A DNA stretch of 5,032 nt from CAZGUG01 sp964529035 (GTDB lineage: Bacteria > Bacillota > Clostridia > Ch29). The notes under the pieces are model-generated. The model had not been told where the DNA came from and did not search any database. It saw only the letters and a list, made by a program, of their open reading frames with translations. Position numbers and translations under genes: made by a program. Position 1 is the stretch's first letter; every line of letters begins with the position of its first letter. Of the stretch, positions 5,032 to 5,032 are shown one piece after another. The DNA is taken from positions 1-5,032 of the forward strand of contig CAZGUG010000087.1 of NCBI GenBank assembly GCA_964529035.1, given 5' to 3'.

Positions 5032-5032
5032 T

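Overview
The window is a ribosomal-protein and RNA-polymerase gene cluster, read entirely on the minus strand. From right to left the order is rpmG (L33), secE, nusG, rplK (L11), rplA (L1), the L10 leader, rplJ (L10), rplL (L7/L12), and the 5' third of rpoB, which runs off the left edge. This order, the strong AGGAGG-type Shine-Dalgarno sites, a zinc-ribbon L33, the short SecE with one membrane segment, and an RpoB beginning MVHPVQVGKKERMSYS all point to a low-to-mid GC Firmicute, most likely a member of the Clostridia. I cannot name the genus. The ybxB methyltransferase gene that sits between rplL and rpoB in Bacillus subtilis is absent here.

Layout. Positions 4803-5032 hold no gene. They contain short inverted and tandem repeats (4906-5032) and a TTGACA promoter (4863-4891) that should drive the operon. 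Positions 3416-4802 hold rpmG-secE-nusG-rplK with gaps of only 14-29 bases, so they are almost certainly one transcript. The 62-base rplK-rplA gap carries a sequence that looks like the 23S rRNA binding site of protein L1, abutting the rplA ribosome binding site. The 198-base rplA-rplJ gap is an L10 leader with a terminator and a competing antiterminator. rplJ starts at TTG. The 389-base rplL-rpoB gap has a strong intrinsic terminator just after rplL, then a near-consensus extended -10 promoter, then a leader of about 270 bases in front of rpoB.

How it works together. The genes make transcription and translation parts: the L11/L1/L10/L12 stalk proteins, the transcription factor NusG, the translocase subunit SecE, and the RNA polymerase beta subunit. 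The sequence suggests three layers of control. L1 may repress rplA translation by binding an rRNA look-alike. L10(L12)4 probably attenuates rplJL. rpoB is uncoupled from the ribosomal genes by a terminator plus its own promoter. No mobile gene, CRISPR array, defence system or other new protein system is visible. The most interesting signals are RNA-level: the L1 site, the L10 switch and the long rpoB leader.
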